The notes under the pieces are model-generated. The model was given only the letters and a program-made list of their open reading frames with translations. It had not been told where the DNA came from and searched no databases. Shown here piece by piece: positions 46,230 to 56,300 of a stretch of 64,000 nt of DNA (its first letter is position 1; each line of letters opens with the position of its first letter). The position numbers and the translations under genes were made by a program. The stretch covers positions 1,395,419 to 1,459,418 of the forward strand of contig NZ_CP053069.1 in NCBI RefSeq assembly GCF_013003965.1, read 5' to 3'. The DNA is from Usitatibacter rugosus (lineage in GTDB: Bacteria; Pseudomonadota; Gammaproteobacteria; Burkholderiales; Usitatibacteraceae).

Positions 46230-46246
46230 AAGGGTGAATCCGCAGC

Positions 46247-47215
46247 TCAGTCGGCGTAGATGCCGGCTTTCTTGATGATCGGCGCCCACTTCGCGATCTC
46301 GGACTTGAGATGCGCGTCGAGCGCGCCCGGCGTGGCGCGCGGCTGCGAGACCGGCTCGGTGCCCAGCTCGGCGAACTTCGCGATGACGTTGGGATCCTTG
46401 AGCGCGGTCTGGAGCGCGGCGACCAGCTTGTCGATGATCGGCTTCGGCGTGCCCTTCGGCGCCCAGATGCCGTGCCAGATGCCGACCTCGAAGCCGGCGA
46501 GCCCCGACTCCTGCATCGTCGGCAGGTCCGGCAGCGAGGCGACGCGCGTCTTGGTGGTGACCGCGTAGGCCTTCACCTTGCCGCCCTTGATCTGCGGCGT
46601 GGTGTTGGTCGTCTGGTCGCACATGAAGTCGACCTGGCCGCCCATGAGGTCGGTCATCGCGGGGCCGGTGCCTTTGTAGGGAACCGTGGTGAGCTCCACG
46701 CCGACCGCGCTCATGAAGAGCATGCCGCACAGGTGCGAGGCCGCGCCCACGCCGGCGTTGGCGTAGGTGACCTTGTCCTTGTTGGCCTTCACGTAGGCGA
46801 TGAGCTCCTTCATGTCCTTCGGCGGGAAGTCCTTCTTCGCGACGAAGGTCATCGGCACGTCGGTCACGAGGCCGATCGGCTCGAGGTCCTTCACCGGGTC
46901 GTAGCGCAGCGCCCGGTAGAGCGAGGGGCTGGTCGAGATGCCGATGTGCATCAGCAGCAGCGTGTAGCCGTCGGGCTTGCCGCGCGCGACCTTCTCCACG
47001 CCGATGGTGCCGCCGGCGCCGCCGACGTTCTCCACGATGATCGGCTGTCCCAGCGTCTTCGACATCGACTGTCCGACAAGGCGTGTCACCGTGTCGGTGG
47101 GACCTCCGGCCGCGAAGGGCACGGTGATGGTGATCGCGCGGTTGGGGTAGTCCTGCGCCACGGCGGCGAAGGCGAGCGAGGCCGTCGCGAGGCCGGCCAG
47201 CAGTCGTTTCATCAT
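46247..47215 (-). CDS. Bug family periplasmic solute-binding protein (orphan)
   Basis: The 322-residue protein has a signal peptide (MMKRLLAGLATASLAFAAVA), then YPNRAITITVPFAAGGPTDTV, VENVGGAGGTIGVEKVARG, TVPYKGTGPAMTDLMGGQVD and GIWAPKGTPKPIIDKLV. The ligand is unknown. Start 47215 is chosen because GAGGAG lies upstream. It faces the peptide locus end to end but is separated by a bidirectional terminator, so it is an independent unit. It has no TctA/TctB of its own, though tctCBA lies 1.1 kb away on the other strand. Confidence 0.9.
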   Translation of the reverse strand: MMKRLLAGLATASLAFAAVAQDYPNRAITITVPFAAGGPTDTVTRLVGQSMSKTLGQPIIVENVGGAGGTIGVEKVARGKPDGYTLLLMHIGISTSPSLYRALRYDPVKDLEPIGLVTDVPMTFVAKKDFPPKDMKELIAYVKANKDKVTYANAGVGAASHLCGMLFMSAVGVELTTVPYKGTGPAMTDLMGGQVDFMCDQTTNTTPQIKGGKVKAYAVTTKTRVASLPDLPTMQESGLAGFEVGIWHGIWAPKGTPKPIIDKLVAALQTALKDPNVIAKFAELGTEPVSQPRATPGALDAHLKSEIAKWAPIIKKAGIYAD

Positions 47216-47313
47216 GAGTCTTCTCTCCTCGGTTTCGTTCTGGAAGCCGGCTAAGGGTCGCGCGGGGCCGGGGGGCCCGGTGCGCGGCCGACCCGCCATT
47301 ATAATCAGGCGAC

Positions 47314-48237
47314 GTGAGCCTCTTAGCCCTCCTGATCGCGCTTCTCGCGCAATATGCCTATCCCATCGCGGGCCGCAATCCCCTGCTCGCGTTCTACGGG
47401 CGCCTCTGCGTCTCGACCGCCAAGCGCCTCGACGCGGGCGACCGCAACTCGGGGATCCTCGCGGGCATCGCGCTCCTGGCCGTGGTGCTGGTGCCGCTGG
47501 CGCTGGTGAGCGCGGCCCTCGCGGCGGTGCATCCCTTCGTGCTCTGGATCCTCGACACCGTGATGCTCTACGGGACGTTGCGCTTCCTCGCCACGACGCG
47601 AAGCCTCGCCGCGATCGAATCGAAGCTTCGCGCGGGCGAGACCGCCGCGGCGGCGAACCTGCTGTCGGAGTGGCAGGGCGTTCCCATCGAGGCCGACGAC
47701 GCATCGGCGGTCGCCCGCCTGGCTTCGGAGCAGGCCCTGCGCGATGCGCACCACGGCACCTTCGGGCCGCTCTTCTGGTTCCTCGTGCTGCCGGGGCCGC
47801 TGGGGCTCGTGCTCTATCCCCTCGCGCATCGCGCGGCCCGGTCCTGGGAGCAGGGTATCGAGCCCGGCAGCCAGGACTTCGGCTGGTTCGCCGCGCGCAC
47901 GTTCTTCGTGATCGACTGGATCCCGCAGCGCCTCACCGCGTTCGCATTCGCCGTCGTCGGCAACTTCGAGGACGCGCTGGTCTGCGCGCGTTCGCAGGCC
48001 GCGCAATGGATCCGCCCGGACGAGGGCCTGGTGCTCGCTTCCGGCGCCGGAGCGCTCGGCGTGCGCCTGGGCGATCCGGTGCCCGTGGCGGGCACGCTCG
48101 TCGACCGCCCCCCGCTCGGCACGGGCGACGTGGCCCGCGAAGAGACGCTGGCGAGCCTCGAAGGCCTGCTCTGGCGCGCGCTCGTTCTCTGGCTCGTGGT
48201 CTTCCTGCTGGCGGCCGCGATTCACGGCGTCGGATAG
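47314..48237 (+). CDS. CobD/CbiB-like membrane protein
   Basis: The 307-residue protein has the layout of the CobD/CbiB family (adenosylcobinamide-phosphate synthase) and the related AmpE-like proteins. Features are an N-terminal hydrophobic segment, RNPLLAFYGRLC, a membrane pair around LAGIALLAVVLVPLALV, then ASEQALRDAHHGTFGPLFWF, WIPQRLTAFAFAVVGNFEDA and a final helix. No other cobalamin genes are nearby, so a true cobalamin role is doubtful. Confidence 0.7.
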   Translation: MSLLALLIALLAQYAYPIAGRNPLLAFYGRLCVSTAKRLDAGDRNSGILAGIALLAVVLVPLALVSAALAAVHPFVLWILDTVMLYGTLRFLATTRSLAAIESKLRAGETAAAANLLSEWQGVPIEADDASAVARLASEQALRDAHHGTFGPLFWFLVLPGPLGLVLYPLAHRAARSWEQGIEPGSQDFGWFAARTFFVIDWIPQRLTAFAFAVVGNFEDALVCARSQAAQWIRPDEGLVLASGAGALGVRLGDPVPVAGTLVDRPPLGTGDVAREETLASLEGLLWRALVLWLVVFLLAAAIHGVG

Positions 48238-48337
48238 CCAAAGCGGGCGTCCACCGCGCCGCATCCGTTCCGGTACACTCGGTCAAAACCCGTCGCATCG
48301 CCGGCGGCCAAGATCACACCCTGAGGAGATTCATTCC

Positions 48338-49291
48338 ATGCACGCCATTACTCGCGCCCGCATCGCGATCGCCGCTGCCGCGGTCGCCCTTTCCTTCCCG
48401 GCCCTCGCTGTCGATTCCCTGAAGATGATGATTCCCGCCAACCCGGGTGGTGGCTGGGACACGACCGGCCGCGAGATCGCCAAGGCGATGCAGTCCTCCG
48501 GGGCCGTGAAGAACGTCCAGTTCGACAATAAAGGTGGCGCCGCGGGCGCCATCGGCATCGCGCAGTTCGTGACCGCCTCGAAGGGCGATCCGAACGCCGC
48601 GATGATGGGCGGCCTGGTCATGGTGGGCGGCCTCATCACGAACAAGTCCGCCGTGCAGCTGAACCAGGTGACGCCGCTCGCGCGCCTCACGTCGGAATGG
48701 GAAGTGATCGTCGTGCCCGCCAACGGCCCGAAGACCCTGAAAGAGCTGCTCGACAAGTTCAAGGCCAACCCGGGCAGCGTGTCCTGGGGCGGCGGCAGCG
48801 CCGGCGGCACCGACCACATCCTCGCGGGCCTCATCGCCAAGGCGATCGGCGCCGATCCCACCAAGGTGAACTACGTCCCGTTCAAGGGCGGCGGGGAAGC
48901 CGTCTCCGCCATCATCGGCGGGCACGTCACCGCCGGCGTCTCGGGCCTCTCCGAGTTCGCCCAGCACATCAAGTCCGGCAAGATGCGCGCGCTCGCCGTC
49001 TCGTCGCCCAAGGCGATCGAGGGCATCCCGTCGCTCAAGGAGCAGGGCGTGGATGTCGAGCTGGCCAACTGGCGCGGCATCTGGGGTGCCCCCGGCATCA
49101 CGAAGCCGCAGCGCGACGAGCTGATCGCCGCGGTGGAGAAGGGCGTGAAGTCCCCCGCCTGGAAGGAATCGCTCAAGAAGAACGACTGGGAGGATTTCTA
49201 TCTTTCCGGCGACGCCTTCGGCAAGTACATCGACGAAGAGAACAAGCGCATCGCCGACATCCTCGCCGCGCTCGGGTTGGGCAAGAAGTAG
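48338..49291 (+). CDS. tctC: Tripartite tricarboxylate transporter substrate-binding protein
   Basis: The 317-residue TctC protein has a signal peptide (ending FPALA), then LKMMIPANPGGGWDTTGREI, VQFDNKGGAAGAIGIAQFV, GGSAGGTDHILAGLIAKAIG and WRGIWGAPGITKPQRDEL. It differs from the three orphan Bug proteins by the GGGWDTTGR motif, typical of genuine TctC. It delivers citrate-like or other carboxylates to TctAB. Good GAGGAG ribosome-binding site; tctB follows 4 nt later. Confidence 0.9.
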   Translation: MHAITRARIAIAAAAVALSFPALAVDSLKMMIPANPGGGWDTTGREIAKAMQSSGAVKNVQFDNKGGAAGAIGIAQFVTASKGDPNAAMMGGLVMVGGLITNKSAVQLNQVTPLARLTSEWEVIVVPANGPKTLKELLDKFKANPGSVSWGGGSAGGTDHILAGLIAKAIGADPTKVNYVPFKGGGEAVSAIIGGHVTAGVSGLSEFAQHIKSGKMRALAVSSPKAIEGIPSLKEQGVDVELANWRGIWGAPGITKPQRDELIAAVEKGVKSPAWKESLKKNDWEDFYLSGDAFGKYIDEENKRIADILAALGLGKK

Positions 49292-49295
49292 CGCC

Positions 49296-49778
49296 ATGAA
49301 AGGGCCCGGCGGCCAATTCGCACTGTCGGTCGGCATCCTGTCGATCGGCGTGGCGATCCTCTCCGGGGCGTTCTACCTGCCCGCCGGCGCGGGCTACGCG
49401 CAAGTGGGTCCCGGCGTCGTGCCGAAGTTCGTCGGCGTCGGGCTCATCCTCCTCGGCATCGCGCTGCTGCGTGAAGTGCTCACCGGCGGCTTCCGCGGCG
49501 TGGACGAGGAAGCCGAGAAGCACATCCCGATGGACTGGGTCGCATTTGCGTGGGTTTCCGCGGGGATCATCCTCTACGGCCTGATGGTGGAGCGCGTGGG
49601 CTTCGTCTTCGCCTCCACCGTGCTTTATGTCCTGGTCGCACGCAGCTTCGGCAGCCGGCGCTGGATCCTCAACATCGTCGTCGGCTTTGCCCTCGCCGCG
49701 TTCGTGTTCGCGATCTTCAACTACGGCCTGGGCCTCACGTTGCCCGCCGGTCTCCTCAAGTTCGTCCTTCCCGCCTAG
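49296..49778 (+). CDS. tctB: Tripartite tricarboxylate transporter small membrane subunit TctB
   Basis: The 160-residue protein has four predicted transmembrane helices (SVGILSIGVAILSGAFYL, GVGLILLGIALLREVL, WVSAGIILYGLMVERVGFVF, ILNIVVGFALAAFVFAIFNY) as in TctB. The Gly/Leu-rich last helix pair is typical. It is between tctC and tctA in the usual order. Confidence 0.9.
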   Translation: MKGPGGQFALSVGILSIGVAILSGAFYLPAGAGYAQVGPGVVPKFVGVGLILLGIALLREVLTGGFRGVDEEAEKHIPMDWVAFAWVSAGIILYGLMVERVGFVFASTVLYVLVARSFGSRRWILNIVVGFALAAFVFAIFNYGLGLTLPAGLLKFVLPA

Positions 49779-49787
49779 GAGAGCCGC

Positions 49788-51270
<1,483 letters not shown>

Positions 51271-51287
<17 letters not shown>

Positions 51288-52965
51288 GCTGCGCTTCGAC
51301 CGCTTCTACCGCTACCCCGATCTCACCGAGCACCTGAAGGCCTTCGCCGCACGGCGTCCGGAGATCTTCGCGCTGGACAGCCTCGGCAAGAGCCATGAGG
51401 GCCGAGACATCTGGCTGCTCACGGCCACGAACCCGAAGACCGGTGCCGCGGCCGACAAGCCGGCGTTCTGGCTCGACGGCAACATCCACGCCGGCGAGCT
51501 CACCGCATCCACCGCGTGCTTCTATATCCTCAAGACGCTCGAAGACCTCTACGGCAAGCGCGAGGACGTGACGCGGCTGCTCGATACGCGCGCGCTCTAC
51601 ATCGTGCCGCGCATCAACCCCGACGGCGCCGAATGGGCGCTCGCGGACAAGCCGAAGTACATCCGCTCCTCGACGCGCCCCTATCCCTTCGACGAGGACC
51701 CGGTCGAGGGCCTCAACGTCGAGGACGTGGACGGCGACGGGCGCATCCTGCAAATGCGCATCGCCGATCCGCACGGTGCGTACAAGGCGCACCCGGACGA
51801 CGCGCGCCTGATGACGCCGCGCGATCCCGCGGAATCCGGCGGCCAGTACTGGCGCATCGTGCCCGAGGGCACGGTCGTGAACTACGACGGCATCGACATC
51901 CGCGTGAACCGCGACAAGGAAGGCCTCGACCTCAACCGCAACTTCCCGGTCGACTGGCGCCAGGAGTACCAGCAGTTCGGCGCGGGACCGTACCCGACCT
52001 CCGAGCCGGAAGTGCGCGCGGTGGTGGACTTCATCGTGAAGCACCCGAACATCGGCGGCGGCATCTCGTTCCACACGCATAGCGGCGTGATCCTGCGCCC
52101 CCTCTCGGGGCAGTCCGACGACGAGATGCACGCCGAGGACCTGTGGCTCTACAAGCTCTTCGGCAAGAAGGCGACCGAGACCACGGGCTACCCGAACATC
52201 TCGATCTTCCACGACTTCAAGTACCACCCGAAGCAGGTGATCACCGGCGCCTTCGACTGGCTCTACGAGCACCAGGGCGCGTTCTTCTGGACCGTGGAGA
52301 TCTGGGCGCCGGTGAAGGAGGCGGGTGTCGAGAGCTACCACTTCATCGACTGGTACCGCGAGCATCCGCCCGCGGACGACCTGAAGCTCCTCGCCTGGAG
52401 CGACAAGGAGCTGAACGGCGAGGGCTACATCGCCTGGTATCCGTTCGACCATCCGCAGCTCGGTCGCGTGGAGCTGGGTGGCTGGAACAAGCTCGCCACG
52501 TTCCGCAATCCGCCGGCCAAGTACATCGAGCGCGAGGTGAAGCGCTTCCCGGAATGGGTGATCTGGCAGGCGCTCACGCTGCCCAAGCTGGAGACGCTGA
52601 AGGCCACCGCCGAGCCCCTGGGCGCGGATACGTGGCGGGTGCGCTTCTCGGTGCAGAACAGCGGCTACCTGCCGAGCTACGTCTCCAAGCGGGCGCTCGA
52701 GCGCAAGATCAGCCGCGGCGTCGTCTACGAGATCGAGCTTCCGCCCGGCGCCACGCTGGTCGGGGGCAAGGCCCGCGTCGAGGGCGCGCAGCTCGAGGGA
52801 CGCGCGAACAAGGTCTCGCTGCAGGCCTTCCTGCCCGACCTCCACGTCACCGCGGACCGGGGCCAGGTCGAATGGACCGTGCGTGCGCCCAAGGGCACGC
52901 GGGTGAAGCTCGTCGCGCGGCATGAGCGCGCCGGCCGCGCCGAGGGCAGCGTCGAACTCCTCTGA
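51271..52965 (+). CDS. M14 family zinc carboxypeptidase
   Basis: The 564-residue protein is an M14 metallopeptidase with zinc ligands H73-x-x-E76 (GNIHAGEL) and the later His in ISFHTHSGV. It also has the substrate-binding [11 protein letters not shown] and catalytic Glu in TVEIWAP. There is no signal peptide, so it is cytoplasmic. A C-terminal beta-rich domain (about 440-560) follows the catalytic domain. I start at ATG 51271, inside tctA. Overlap with the transporter suggests that it processes an imported acyl- or peptide-amide substrate. Confidence 0.85.
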
Positions 52966-52984
52966 GGGGTGCTAGTCTGACCTT

Positions 52985-53001
52985 CTCCGTGGACCACGGA
53001 G
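52985..53001. promoter_or_regulatory. Palindrome covering the ribosome-binding site of the Memo gene
   Basis: CTCCGTGG-A-CCACGGAG is a perfect 17-base palindrome. Its right arm contains the start of the Shine-Dalgarno GGAGGG (52998-53003). In RNA it can form a 7-bp hairpin with loop GAC and hide that site; in DNA it could bind a dimeric repressor. Confidence 0.55.
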
Positions 53002-53008
53002 GGCCGCC

Positions 53009-53812
53009 ATGTCCTCGATTCGCCGTGCCGCCGTCGCAGGTACGTTTTACCCCGGTGATCCGACCGACCTCGCCACCGAAGTCGCGGCGTACCTCGCTGA
53101 GGTTCCCGCGGGCGACACGGGTCCCGCACCCAAGGCGCTGATCGCCCCGCACGCGGGCTACCTGTATTCGGGAGCCGTCGCCGCGCGCGCCTACGCACGG
53201 ATCGCGCCGTTGCGAGGCGTGGTGCGGCGCGTGGTCCTCGCGGGGCCTGCGCACCGCGTCTACGTGCGCGGCATCGCGGTGCCGGGTGTCGAGGCCTTCG
53301 ATTCGCCGCTCGGCCGCGTGCCCGTCGACAGCGCCGCCATCGCGACGCTCCGCGCGTTGCCCTTCATCGAGGTGAGCCCGCGGGCCCACGCCTTCGAGCA
53401 CTCGCTGGAAGTCCACCTGCCGTTCCTGCAATCGGTGCTCGACGACTTCTCGATCGTGCCGCTGGTGGTGGGCGACGCGACGCGCGAGGAGATGGCGCGC
53501 GTGCTGGAGGTCCTCTGGGGCGGCGACGAGACGCTCGTCGTGGTGAGCTCGGACCTCTCGCACTACCACGCGTACGACGAAGCCCGGGCGATCGACCGGC
53601 ACACGACCGATCGCATCCTGCGGCTGGACGCCGGCCTCGATCCCGAGGAGGCGTGCGGGGCGGCGCCCATCAACGGGCTGCTCGAGATCGCCCGCCGCCG
53701 CGGCCTGTCGGCGCGCCTCGTGGACCTGCGCAATTCCGGCGACACGGCGGGCAGCCGCGACCGCGTGGTCGGCTACGCGGCCTTCGCTTTCCACGAGGCG
53801 GTCCGTGACTGA
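53009..53812 (+). CDS. AmmeMemoRadiSam system protein B (MEMO1 family)
   Basis: The 267-residue protein is a bacterial Memo homologue, related to class III extradiol dioxygenases. Conserved residues include the histidine sets in IAPHAGYLYSGAV, AGPAHRVYVRG, FEHSLEVHLPFLQ and VSSDLSHYH, with a cysteine in EEACGAAPING. Human MEMO1 binds iron or copper. In bacteria the gene nearly always travels with the AMMECR1 and radical SAM genes, as here; the chemistry is not settled. Confidence 0.92.
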   Translation: MSSIRRAAVAGTFYPGDPTDLATEVAAYLAEVPAGDTGPAPKALIAPHAGYLYSGAVAARAYARIAPLRGVVRRVVLAGPAHRVYVRGIAVPGVEAFDSPLGRVPVDSAAIATLRALPFIEVSPRAHAFEHSLEVHLPFLQSVLDDFSIVPLVVGDATREEMARVLEVLWGGDETLVVVSSDLSHYHAYDEARAIDRHTTDRILRLDAGLDPEEACGAAPINGLLEIARRRGLSARLVDLRNSGDTAGSRDRVVGYAAFAFHEAVRD

Positions 53813-54365
53813 GCCGGTGGACGGGGCGGTTCTCGTCGACATCGCGCGCGAATCGATCCGCGAGCATCTCGGGCTGGCGCGCGTCACGGAGCGGCACGAG
53901 CCCTGGCTGCTGCAGCCGGCCGCAACGTTCGTGACGCTGCGAGAGCAGGGGGACCTGCGCGGCTGCATCGGCTCGCTCGATGCGCGCCGGCCAATGGGGT
54001 TGGATGTTGCGCACAACGCGCGTGCGGCGGCGTTCAGCGACCCTCGCTTCCCGCCGGTCGCGCGCGACGAGGTCGATGCACTGGATGTCGAGGTGTCGCT
54101 GCTCTCGGCACGCGAGCCCGTGGCCGTGACGAGCGAGGCCGATGCGCTTTCGAAGCTGCGCCCCGGCATCGACGGCGTCTATTTCGAGTACGGCGCGGCG
54201 AGCGCGACGTTCCTGCCGCAGGTGTGGGAGTCGTTGCCCGATCCGCGGGTGTTCCTCGCCGAGCTGCGGCGCAAGGCGGGCCTCTCCGCGCGTTTCTGGC
54301 ACCCGGACGTGAAGCTCTCGCGCTACACCGTCGAGAAGTTCCGCGATGAACGACCGGGCTCCTGA
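53805..54365 (+). CDS. AmmeMemoRadiSam system protein A (AMMECR1 family)
   Basis: The 186-residue protein has the AMMECR1 motifs FVTLREQGDLRGCIGSLDA (with the invariant LRGCIG), AFSDPRFPPV, DVEVSLLSAREPV and LPQVWESLPDP. The function of AMMECR1 proteins is unknown. It starts with GTG, overlaps the Memo gene by 8 nt and the radical SAM gene by 20 nt, so the three are produced together. Confidence 0.92.
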   Translation: MTEPVDGAVLVDIARESIREHLGLARVTERHEPWLLQPAATFVTLREQGDLRGCIGSLDARRPMGLDVAHNARAAAFSDPRFPPVARDEVDALDVEVSLLSAREPVAVTSEADALSKLRPGIDGVYFEYGAASATFLPQVWESLPDPRVFLAELRRKAGLSARFWHPDVKLSRYTVEKFRDERPGS

Positions 54366-55452
54366 TCCCGTCGAGGGCCCACTGCATCCCGGACGCTGGT
54401 GGCGCACGCTGGACGACGGCCGCGTGCAGTGCGACCTCTGCCCGCGCGAGTGCCGCCTGCACGAAGGCCAGCGCGGTGCTTGCTTCGTTCGAGCCCGCGT
54501 GGGCGATGCGATGGTACTCACGACCTACGGGCGCTCGTCGGGCTTCTGCATCGATCCGGTGGAGAAGAAGCCCCTCAACCATTTCCTGCCCGGCAGCGCG
54601 ATCCTCTCGTTCGGCACCGCGGGCTGCAACCTCGCGTGCAAGTTCTGCCAGAACTGGGACATCTCGAAGTCGCGCGACATGGATCGCCTCATGGACGAGG
54701 CGTCGCCGGGCGCGATTGCGCAGGCGGCCGTGCGCTCGGGCTGCCGCAGCGTGGCCTTCACGTACAACGACCCGGTGATCTTCGCCGAGTACGCGATGGA
54801 CGTGGCCGATGCGTGCCACGCGGTGGGCGTGCTCGCGGTGGCGGTCACGGCGGGCTACATCAGCCCGGAGCCGCGGCGCGAGTTCTACGCGAAGATGGAT
54901 GCGGCGAACGTGGACCTGAAGGGTTTCACCGACGAGTTCTACGTGAAGCTCACGGGTGCCCGGCTGGCGCCGGTGCTGGATACCCTCGTCTACCTCAAGC
55001 ACGAGACCGAGGTGTGGTTCGAGATCACCACGCTGCTGATCCCGGGCCGCAACGACTCCCCCGAGGAGATCCGCGCGATGTCGAAGTGGATCGCGCGCGA
55101 GATCGGCTTCGACGTCCCGCTCCACTTCACGGCCTTCCATCCCGACTTCAAGATGACCGACCTGCCGCCCACGCCCGCGGCGACGCTCGAACGCTCGCGG
55201 CGCATCGCGATGGAGGAGGGGCTGCAGTTCGTGTACACCGGCAACGTCCACGACCGCGAGGGCGGCACGACGTTTTGCCCGAACTGCTCGGCCAAGCTCA
55301 TCGAGCGCGACTGGCATCGCATCGAGGGCTACCGGCTCACCCCGGACGGCCACTGCCCGGATTGCGGCACGGCGATCGCCGGGCACTTCGAGGCCTTCGA
55401 GCGCGCCACTCAGTTCGGACGGCGCAGGATTCCGCTCACGATCGGAAGGTAA
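54346..55452 (+). CDS. AmmeMemoRadiSam system radical SAM enzyme
   Basis: The 368-residue enzyme is related to pyruvate formate-lyase activating enzymes. It has the radical SAM cluster motif CNLACKFC (CxxxCxxC, near residue 95), an N-terminal cysteine block CDLCPRECRLHEGQRGAC, and a C-terminal zinc-ribbon-like pair FCPNCSAKL and HCPDCGTAI. The latter fits members of this subfamily. The target, perhaps made with the AMMECR1 and Memo proteins, is unknown. The stop lies 2 nt before the terminal repeat of the RAYT element. Confidence 0.93.
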   Translation: MNDRAPDPVEGPLHPGRWWRTLDDGRVQCDLCPRECRLHEGQRGACFVRARVGDAMVLTTYGRSSGFCIDPVEKKPLNHFLPGSAILSFGTAGCNLACKFCQNWDISKSRDMDRLMDEASPGAIAQAAVRSGCRSVAFTYNDPVIFAEYAMDVADACHAVGVLAVAVTAGYISPEPRREFYAKMDAANVDLKGFTDEFYVKLTGARLAPVLDTLVYLKHETEVWFEITTLLIPGRNDSPEEIRAMSKWIAREIGFDVPLHFTAFHPDFKMTDLPPTPAATLERSRRIAMEEGLQFVYTGNVHDREGGTTFCPNCSAKLIERDWHRIEGYRLTPDGHCPDCGTAIAGHFEAFERATQFGRRRIPLTIGR

Positions 55453-55454
55453 GG

Positions 55455-55482
55455 CAAAACCCGGGTCAGAGTAGAGTTTTCG
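55455..55482 (+). repeat. Left 28-bp terminal inverted repeat of RAYT element
   Basis: It begins CAAAACCCGGGTCAGAGTAG and ends AGTTTTCG, and is the exact reverse complement of 56268-56295. It resembles the GGGTCAGAGTAGA-type repeats common in betaproteobacteria. The transposase stop codon (TGA, 55468-55466) lies within it. Confidence 0.9.
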
Positions 55483-56209
55483 CGGAGACTTGATCCGCGG
55501 CGAAAAGATCCTTCGTCTCCAAGTCGGTCGCCTTCTTCGGCCGGCCGTTCTTTCGCGCGAGTGGAAGAGACAATGACTGGGACAGGGCGGTCACGAATGC
55601 AGGCGAACCCCACGGCCGGCCACATTGCGCGGCGGCACGGATCGCATCGAGCGTTTCCTGGTCCAGCTCTTCTTGAAACAAGGCACGGTACGCGGCGTGA
55701 CGTGCGTCCTTGCTCTCGGCCAACGCCGCATACAGCGGATGGTCCGAGAGCATCGCATCGGAAGCGCCGAGCCCGTTTCGCCCGAAGCTCGACCATCGGT
55801 AGGCAGCGGCGTTGCCGACCATGCCAGCCCTGACAGGATTCGTTTCGATATAGCGGTAAAGGCAGAGGAGGTGATGGTCCGACTGCACGGGGTGAGCCTT
55901 GAAGCGCCCTTCCCAAAGCGTGCCGGTGCGGCTGTGCTTCTGGTTGAAGTGACGAACATAGCGGCGCCCGAGCGCCTGCATGAGCCGCGAAGGGCCTTCG
56001 TGACTGCCAGCTGTCATCAGGAGGTGAACGTGGTTTGTCATGAGCACATACGCATGGAGGGGGCAGTCGTAGGCTTGACCATAGAAGGAGAGCCATTCCA
56101 GGTAGCTTCGGTAGTCCTCCACGGATCGGAAGCACGGCGACCGATCGTTGCCTCGCTGGATGACATGCAAGGCCGTTCCCGACTCAAACCAGCGAGCGTT
56201 TCGGGGCAT
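55466..56209 (-). CDS. REP-associated tyrosine (Y1) transposase
   Basis: The 247-residue protein is an IS200-like HUH single-strand transposase: PRNARWFESGTALHVIQRGN at the start, HUH motif in MTNHVHLLM, catalytic tyrosine in CLYRYIETNPVRAG, and DHPLYAAL. I start at ATG 56209 as in other RAYTs, with GAGG upstream; ATG 56242 is a weaker alternative. The last residues (KTLL and stop) are encoded by the left terminal repeat. RAYTs cut and move short REP hairpins rather than whole insertion sequences. Confidence 0.9.
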   Translation of the reverse strand: MPRNARWFESGTALHVIQRGNDRSPCFRSVEDYRSYLEWLSFYGQAYDCPLHAYVLMTNHVHLLMTAGSHEGPSRLMQALGRRYVRHFNQKHSRTGTLWEGRFKAHPVQSDHHLLCLYRYIETNPVRAGMVGNAAAYRWSSFGRNGLGASDAMLSDHPLYAALAESKDARHAAYRALFQEELDQETLDAIRAAAQCGRPWGSPAFVTALSQSLSLPLARKNGRPKKATDLETKDLFAADQVSAKTLL

Positions 56210-56267
56210 GTGGATGGACCTCGGGTTGGATGGACATACCAACGCGCGGCGGTCATAGCAGGCCGAC

Positions 56268-56295
56268 CGAAAACTCTACTCTGACCCGGGTTTTG
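56268..56295 (-). repeat. Right 28-bp terminal inverted repeat of RAYT element
   Basis: Exact reverse complement of 55455-55482. It lies 58 bp before the transposase start codon and may carry part of its promoter. The rsgA stop codon is 5 bp away. Confidence 0.9.
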
Positions 56296-56300
56296 GGGTG

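Larger units (their letters stand above)
55455..56295. mobile_element. REP-associated tyrosine transposase (RAYT) element
   Basis: An 841-bp unit made of one transposase gene between perfect 28-bp inverted repeats. It sits in a few bases between the AmmeMemoRadiSam and rsgA stop codons, interrupting no gene. No target-site duplication is visible. The gene is intact, so the element could be active. Confidence 0.85.

Noticed and set aside
48241-48337. Regulatory element between the CobD-like gene and tctC
   Set aside because: Only short GC-rich inverted matches and the tctC ribosome-binding site are present; nothing specific enough to report.
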